Below, one piece after another: positions 56,901 through 64,000 of a DNA stretch of 64,000 nt. How positions within the stretch are numbered: the stretch's first letter is position 1; every line of letters begins with the position of its first letter. The stretch spans positions 30,215,677 to 30,279,676 of the forward strand of contig CM069456.1 in NCBI GenBank assembly GCA_035610835.1, written 5' to 3'. Below the pieces are notes generated by a model that was not told the DNA's origin, did no database searches, and worked only from the letters and a program-made list of their open reading frames with translations. The position numbers were made by a program, and so were the translations under genes. The stretch is from Ophiura sarsii. Its lineage: Eukaryota; Echinodermata; Ophiuroidea; Amphilepidida; Ophiuridae.

Positions 56901-59900
56901 TACACATAGGGTCTTAAGCGATTAAAAGTGACATATCAAATGGGGTCACTAGAGGTCATTGACCTAAACAGGGAAAAAATGTAAGACATGCTCCGATATT
57001 GACCGGTTATATCTCATTTTGTAGGTATTGATGAGACAAGAACAAAAGTTAATCATATTGTTAAGGTCAAAGGTCAAGAAAAGGTCACTAGGGGTCAAAA
57101 TGTAAATTTCACTCCATTGACCCAAAATACTACTTGTCCGAGGGAAAATGACTCATGATTGTCAGAATTGGTCAAAAGATTTATATTGACCATGTTCATA
57201 TAGGGTGCTTCTGCACTAAAAGTGACATTTCACACGGGGTCACTAGAGGTCATTGAACTATACAGGTGAAAATCTTAAGACATGCTCCGATTTTGACCGG
57301 TTATAGCTCATTTTGTAGGTATTGATGAGACAAGAAAAAAAGTCAATTATTTTTTTGGGGTCAAAGGTCAACAAAAGGTCACTAGGGGTCAAAATGTACA
57401 TTTTTACGACATTAGGACCCCTAGTGACCTTTTTATGACCTTTGACCCCAAAAAAATGATTGACTTTTTTTCTTGTCTAATCAATACCTACAAAATGAGC
57501 CATAACCGGTCAAAATCGGAGCAAGTCTTAAATTTTACCCCGTGTGTGTCTTTATATTAGTCGAGGATCGCCTAATATACTGTATTCTAACTGTCACTTT
57601 TGACAATTTTCCTGGCATGAGACCGATAGCTCCGTAACCATTTGACCGATTAAAAAAACTCTGCAGAGCAAAGTTCCCTTTAGTGAACCACTACTCAGAT
57701 CAGAAAGCACAAGAGGTCAAATGTCACACAGGGGTCACTAGAGGTCAAAACGACCTATTATTTCACTCAAAATGCTATTTTTTCTAGAGGAAATGACCCA
57801 TGATTATGAGAATTAGTCAAAAGATTCCTTGTATCCATGTACACATAGGGTCTTAAGCGATTAAAAGTGACATATCAAATGGGGTCACTAGAGGTCATTG
57901 ACCTAAACAGGGAAAAAATGTAAGACATGCTCCGATATTGACCGGTTATATCTCATTTTGTAGGTATTGATGAGACAAGAACAAAAGTTAATCATATTGT
58001 TAAGGTCAAAGGTCAAGAAAAGGTCACTAGGGGTCAAAATGTAAATTTCACTCCATTGACCCAAAATACTACTTGTCCGAGGGAAAATGACTCATGATTG
58101 TCAGAATTGGTCAAAAGATTTATATTGACCATGTTCATATAGGGTGCTTCTGCACTAAAAGTGACATTTCACACGGGGTCACTAGAGGTCATTGAACTAT
58201 ACAGGTGAAAATCTTAAGACATGCTCCGATTTTGACCGGTTATAGCTCATTTTGTAGGTATTGATGAGACAAGAAAAAAGTCAATTATTTTTTTGGGGTC
58301 AAAGGTCAACAAAAGGTCACTAGGGGTCAAAATGTACATTTTTACGACATTAGGACCCCTAGTGACCTTTTTATGACCTTTGACCCCAAAAAAATGATTG
58401 ACTTTTTTTCTTGTCTAATCAATACCTACAAAATGAGCCATAACCGGTCAAAATCGGAGCAAGTCTTAAATTTTACCCCGTGTGTGTCTTTATATTAGTC
58501 GAGGATCGCCTAATATACTGTATTCTAACTGTCACTTTTGACAATTTTCCTGGCATGAGACCGATAGCTCCGTAACCATTTGACCGATTAAAAAAACTCT
58601 GCAGAGCAAAGTTCCCTTTAGTGAACCACTACTCAGATCAGAAAGCACAAGAGGTCAAATGTCACACAGGGGTCACTAGAGGTCAAAACGACCTATTATT
58701 TCACTCAAAATGCTATTTTTTCTAGAGGAAATGACCCATGATTATGAGAATTAGTCAAAAGATTCCTTGTATCCATGTACACATAGGGTCTTAAGCGATT
58801 AAAAGTGACATATCAAATGGGGTCACTAGAGGTCATTGACCTAAACAGGGAAAAAATGTAAGACATGCTCCGATATTGACCGGTTATATCTCATTTTGTA
58901 GGTATTGATGAGACAAGAACAAAAGTTAATCATATTGTTAAGGTCAAAGGTCAAGAAAAGGTCACTAGGGGTCAAAATGTAAATTTCACTCCATTGACCC
59001 AAAATACTACTTGTCCGAGGGAAAATGACTCATGATTGTCAGAATTGGTCAAAAGATTTATATTGACCATGTTCATATAGGGTGCTTCTGCACTAAAAGT
59101 GACATTTCACACGGGGTCACTAGAGGTCATTGAACTATACAGGTGAAAATCTTAAGACATGCTCCGATTTTGACCGGTTATAGCTCATTTTGTAGGTATT
59201 GATGAGACAAGAAAAAAAGTCAATTATTTTTTTGGGGTCAAAGGTCAACAAAAGGTCACTAGGGGTCAAAATGTACATTTTTACGACATTAGGACCCCTA
59301 GTGACCTTTTTATGACCTTTGACCCCAAAAAAATGATTGACTTTTTTTCTTGTCTAATCAATACCTACAAAATGAGCCATAACCGGTCAAAATCGGAGCA
59401 AGTCTTAAATTTTACCCCGTGTGTGTCTTTATATTAGTCGAGGATCGCCTAATATACTGTATTCTAACTGTCACTTTTGACAATTTTCCTGGCATGAGAC
59501 CGATAGCTCCGTAACCATTTGACCGATTAAAAAAACTCTGCAGAGCAAAGTTCCCTTTAGTGAACCACTACTCAGATCAGAAAGCACAAGAGGTCAAATG
59601 TCACACAGGGGTCACTAGAGGTCAAAACGACCTATTATTTCACTCAAAATGCTATTTTTTCTAGAGGAAATGACCCATGATTATGAGAATTAGTCAAAAG
59701 ATTCCTTGTATCCATGTACACATAGGGTCTTAAGCGATTAAAAGTGACATATCAAATGGGGTCACTAGAGGTCATTGACCTAAACAGGGAAAAAATGTAA
59801 GACATGCTCCGATATTGACCGGTTATATCTCATTTTGTAGGTATTGATGAGACAAGAACAAAAGTTAATCATATTGTTAAGGTCAAAGGTCAAGAAAAGG

Positions 59901-62900
59901 TCACTAGGGGTCAAAATGTAAATTTCACTCCATTGACCCAAAATACTACTTGTCCGAGGGAAAATGACTCATGATTGTCAGAATTGGTCAAAAGATTTAT
60001 ATTGACCATGTTCATATAGGGTGCTTCTGCACTAAAAGTGACATTTCACACGGGGTCACTAGAGGTCATTGAACTATACAGGTGAAAATCTTAAGACATG
60101 CTTCGATTTTGACCGGTTATAGCTCATTTTGTAGGTATTGATGAGACAAGAAAAAAAGTCAATTATTTTTTTGGGGTCAAAGGTCAACAAAAGGTCACTA
60201 GGGGTCAAAATGTACATTTTTACGACATTAGGACCCCTAGTGACCTTTTTATGACCTTTGACCCCAAAAAAATGATTGACTTTTTTTCTTGTCTAATCAA
60301 TACCTACAAAATGAGCCATAACCGGTCAAAATCGGAGCAAGTCTTAAATTTTACCCCGTGTGTGTCTTTATATTAGTCGAGGATCGCCTAATATACTGTA
60401 TTCTAACTGTCACTTTTGACAATTTTCCTGGCATGAGACCGATAGCTCCGTAACCATTTGACCGATTAAAAAAACTCTGCAGAGCAAAGTTCCCTTTAGT
60501 GAACCACTACTCAGATCAGAAAGCACAAGAGGTCAAATGTCACACAGGGGTCACTAGAGGTCAAAACGACCTATTATTTCACTCAAAATGCTATTTTTTC
60601 TAGAGGAAATAACCCATGATTATGAGAATTAGTCAAAAGATTCCTTGTATCCATGTACACATAGGGTCTTAAGCGATTAAAAGTGACATATCAAATGGGG
60701 TCACTAGAGGTCATTGACCTAAACAGGGAAAAAATGTAAGACATGCTCCGATATTGACCGGTTATATCTCATTTTGTAGGTATTGATGAGACAAGAACAA
60801 AAGTTAATCATATTGTTAAGGTCAAAGGTCAAGAAAAGGTCACTAGGGGTCAAAATGTAAATTTCACTCCATTGACCCAAAATACTACTTGTCCGAGGGA
60901 AAATGACTCATGATTGTCAGAATTGGTCAAAAGATTTATATTGACCATGTTCATATAGGGTGCTTCTGCACTAAAAGTGACATTTCACACGGGGTCACTA
61001 GAGGTCATTGAACTATACAGGTGAAAATCTTAAGACATGCTCCGATTTTGACCGGTTATAGCTCATTTTGTAGGTATTGATGAGACAAGAAAAAAAGTCA
61101 ATTATTTTTTTGGGGTCAAAGGTCAACAAAAGGTCACTAGGGGTCAAAATGTACATTTTTACGACATTAGGACCCCTAGTGACCTTTTTATGACCTTTGA
61201 CCCCAAAAAAATGATTGACTTTTTTTCTTGTCTAATCAATACCTACAAAATGAGCCATAACCGGTCAAAATCGGAGCAAGTCTTAAATTTTACCCCGTGT
61301 GTGTCTTTATATTAGTCGAGGATCGCCTAATATACTGTATTCTAACTGTCACTTTTGACAATTTTCCTGGCATGAGACCGATAGCTCCGTAACCATTTGA
61401 CCGATTAAAAAAACTCTGCAGAGCAAAGTTCCCTTTAGTGAACCACTACTCAGATCAGAAAGCACAAGAGGTCAAATGTCACACAGGGGTCACTAGAGGT
61501 CAAAACGACCTATTATTTCACTCAAAATGCTATTTTTTCTAGAGGAAATGACCCATGATTATGAGAATTAGTCAAAAGATTCCTTGTATCCATGTACACA
61601 TAGGGTCTTAAGCGATTAAAAGTGACATATCAAATGGGGTCACTAGAGGTCATTGACCTAAACAGGGAAAAAATGTAAGACATGCTCCGATATTGACCGG
61701 TTATATCTCATTTTGTAGGTATTGATGAGACAAGAACAAAAGTTAATCATATTGTTAAGGTCAAAGGTCAAGAAAAGGTCACTAGGGGTCAAAATGTAAA
61801 TTTCACTCCATTGACCCAAAATACTACTTGTCCGAGGGAAAATGACTCATGATTGTCAGAATTGGTCAAAAGATTTATATTGACCATGTTCATATAGGGT
61901 GCTTCTGCACTAAAAGTGACATTTCACACGGGGTCACTAGAGGTCATTGAACTATACAGGTGAAAATCTTAAGACATGCTCCGATTTTGACCGGTTATAG
62001 CTCATTTTGTAGGTATTGATGAGACAAGAAAAAAAGTCAATTATTTTTTTGGGGTCAAAGGTCAACAAAAGGTCACTAGGGGTCAAAATGTACATTTTTA
62101 CGACATTAGGACCCCTAGTGACCTTTTTATGACCTTTGACCCCAAAAAAATGATTGACTTTTTTTCTTGTCTAATCAATACCTACAAAATGAGCCATAAC
62201 CGGTCAAAATCGGAGCAAGTCTTAAATTTTACCCCGTGTGTGTCTTTATATTAGTCGAGGATCGCCTAATATACTGTATTCTAACTGTCACTTTTGACAA
62301 TTTTCCTGGCATGAGACCGATAGCTCCGTAACCATTTGACCGATTAAAAAAACTCTGCAGAGCAAAGTTCCCTTTAGTGAACCACTACTCAGATCAGAAA
62401 GCACAAGAGGTCAAATGTCACACAGGGGTCACTAGAGGTCAAAACGACCTATTATTTCACTCAAAATGCTATTTTTTCTAGAGGAAATGACCCATGATTA
62501 TGAGAATTAGTCAAAAGATTCCTTGTATCCATGTACACATAGGGTCTTAAGCGATTAAAAGTGACATATCAAATGGGGTCACTAGAGGTCATTGACCTAA
62601 ACAGGGAAAAAATGTAAGACATGCTCCGATATTGACCGGTTATATCTCATTTTGTAGGTATTGATGAGACAAGAACAAAAGTTAATCATATTGTTAAGGT
62701 CAAAGGTCAAGAAAAGGTCACTAGGGGTCAAAATGTAAATTTCACTCCATTGACCCAAAATACTACTTGTCCGAGGGAAAATGACTCATGATTGTCAGAA
62801 TTGGTCAAAAGATTTATATTGACCATGTTCATATAGGGTGCTTCTGCACTAAAAGTGACATTTCACACGGGGTCACTAGAGGTCATTGAACTATACAGGT

Positions 62901-64000
62901 GAAAATCTTAAGACATGCTCCGATTTTGACCGGTTATAGCTCATTTTGTAGGTATTGATGAGACAAGAAAAAAAGTCAATTATTTTTTTGGGGTCAAAGG
63001 TCAACAAAAGGTCACTAGGGGTCAAAATGTACATTTTTACGACATTAGGACCCCTAGTGACCTTTTTATGACCTTTGACCCCAAAAAAATGATTGACTTT
63101 TTTTCTTGTCTAATCAATACCTACAAAATGAGCCATAACCGGTCAAAATCGGAGCAAGTCTTAAATTTTACCCCGTGTGTGTCTTTATATTAGTCGAGGA
63201 TCGCCTAATATACTGTATTCTAACTGTCACTTTTGACAATTTTCCTGGCATGAGACCGATAGCTCCGTAACCATTTGACCGATTAAAAAAACTCTGCAGA
63301 GCAAAGTTCCCTTTAGTGAACCACTACTCAGATCAGAAAGCACAAGAGGTCAAATGTCACACAGGGGTCACTAGAGGTCAAAACGACCTATTATTTCACT
63401 CAAAATGCTATTTTTTCTAGAGGAAATGACCCATGATTATGAGAATTAGTCAAAAGATTCCTTGTATCCATGTACACATAGGGTCTTAAGCGATTAAAAG
63501 TGACATATCAAATGGGGTCACTAGAGGTCATTGACCTAAACAGGGAAAAAATGTAAGACATGCTCCGATATTGACCGGTTATATCTCATTTTGTAGGTAT
63601 TGATGAGACAAGAACAAAAGTTAATCATATTGTTAAGGTCAAAGGTCAAGAAAAGGTCACTAGGGGTCAAAATGTAAATTTCACTCCATTGACCCAAAAT
63701 ACTACTTGTCCGAGGGAAAATGACTCATGATTGTCAGAATTGGTCAAAAGATTTATATTGACCATGTTCATATAGGGTGCTTCTGCACTAAAAGTGACAT
63801 TTCACACGGGGTCACTAGAGGTCATTGAACTATACAGGTGAAAATCTTAAGACATGCTCCGATTTTGACCGGTTATAGCTCATTTTGTAGGTATTGATGA
63901 GACAAGAAAAAAAGTCAATTATTTTTTTGGGGTCAAAGGTCAACAAAAGGTCACTAGGGGTCAAAATGTACATTTTTACGACATTAGGACCCCTAGTGAC
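50982..64000. repeat. 939-bp satellite array, 13 full monomers plus a partial
   Basis: TATTAGTCGAGGATCGCCTA recurs at 50982, 51921, 52860, 53799, 54738, 55677, 56616, 57555, 58493, 59432, 60371, 61310, 62249 and 63188. One monomer is 938 nt and the rest are 939. Monomers differ by only a handful of substitutions, for example at 53586, 55313, 60102 and 60610. The array runs off the window end. No open frame of note. Confidence 0.98.

Overview
This is an animal (metazoan) nuclear window, most likely from a marine deuterostome such as an echinoderm or hemichordate. The reasons are low gene density, multi-kb spliceosomal introns with GT-AG borders, many short terminal-inverted-repeat (TIR) elements, a decayed LINE, long homopolymer tracts and large satellites. 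The species call is only an inference from repeat texture. A 100-base N run (13313-13412) shows the window is scaffolded; everything after it is one gap-free contig.

I rebuilt three multi-exon genes exon by exon, and in all three the splice phases close perfectly. (1) 13519-20486, plus strand, 5 coding exons, 546 aa: a pyranose 2-oxidase of the GMC family, with the FAD-binding fold, the histidine that carries covalent FAD, the substrate loop and the catalytic His/Asn pair. (2) 26513-33660, minus strand, 7 exons, 383 aa: an uncharacterised soluble protein I cannot assign to a named family. (3) 35905-47884, plus strand, 6 exons, about 597 aa: a DyP-type heme peroxidase with the GxxDG motif and proximal heme histidine. 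The first enzyme makes H2O2 from sugars and the third consumes H2O2. Both families are best known from fungi and bacteria, so an oxidase/unknown/peroxidase cluster carrying animal-style introns is the main discovery candidate here. It may be a horizontally acquired redox module.

Layout: 1-13312 holds no gene, only dispersed repeats, a degenerate repeat field (1.2-3.1 kb), an ATTAGACCA array (4.8-5.3 kb) and a recent 2.88-kb tandem duplication (5.65-11.4 kb). 13.4-20.5 kb is the oxidase gene, with a LINE and nested TIR elements in intron 1. 20.5-21.2 kb is a minisatellite just after the oxidase stop codon. 22.3-24.4 kb is an array of inverted AACCCCAGATAAGG-type units. 26.5-33.7 kb is the unknown gene on the opposite strand, with a very long CAAT/CCAA microsatellite beside one splice acceptor. 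33.7-35.9 kb is the head-to-head intergenic region shared with the peroxidase gene. 35.9-47.9 kb is the peroxidase, whose introns hold several TIR elements. 48.8-49.0 kb is a cluster of small hairpins. From 49.8 kb to the end of the window is a homogeneous satellite of 939-bp monomers (13 full copies plus a partial one), each with a long internal hairpin and three nuclear-receptor DR1-like motifs.

How the genes may work together: the oxidase would oxidise a pyranose sugar at C2 and reduce O2 to H2O2, and the peroxidase would use that H2O2 to oxidise a second, unknown substrate. The role of the middle protein is unknown. This pathway is inferred from family knowledge and adjacency, not shown by the sequence.
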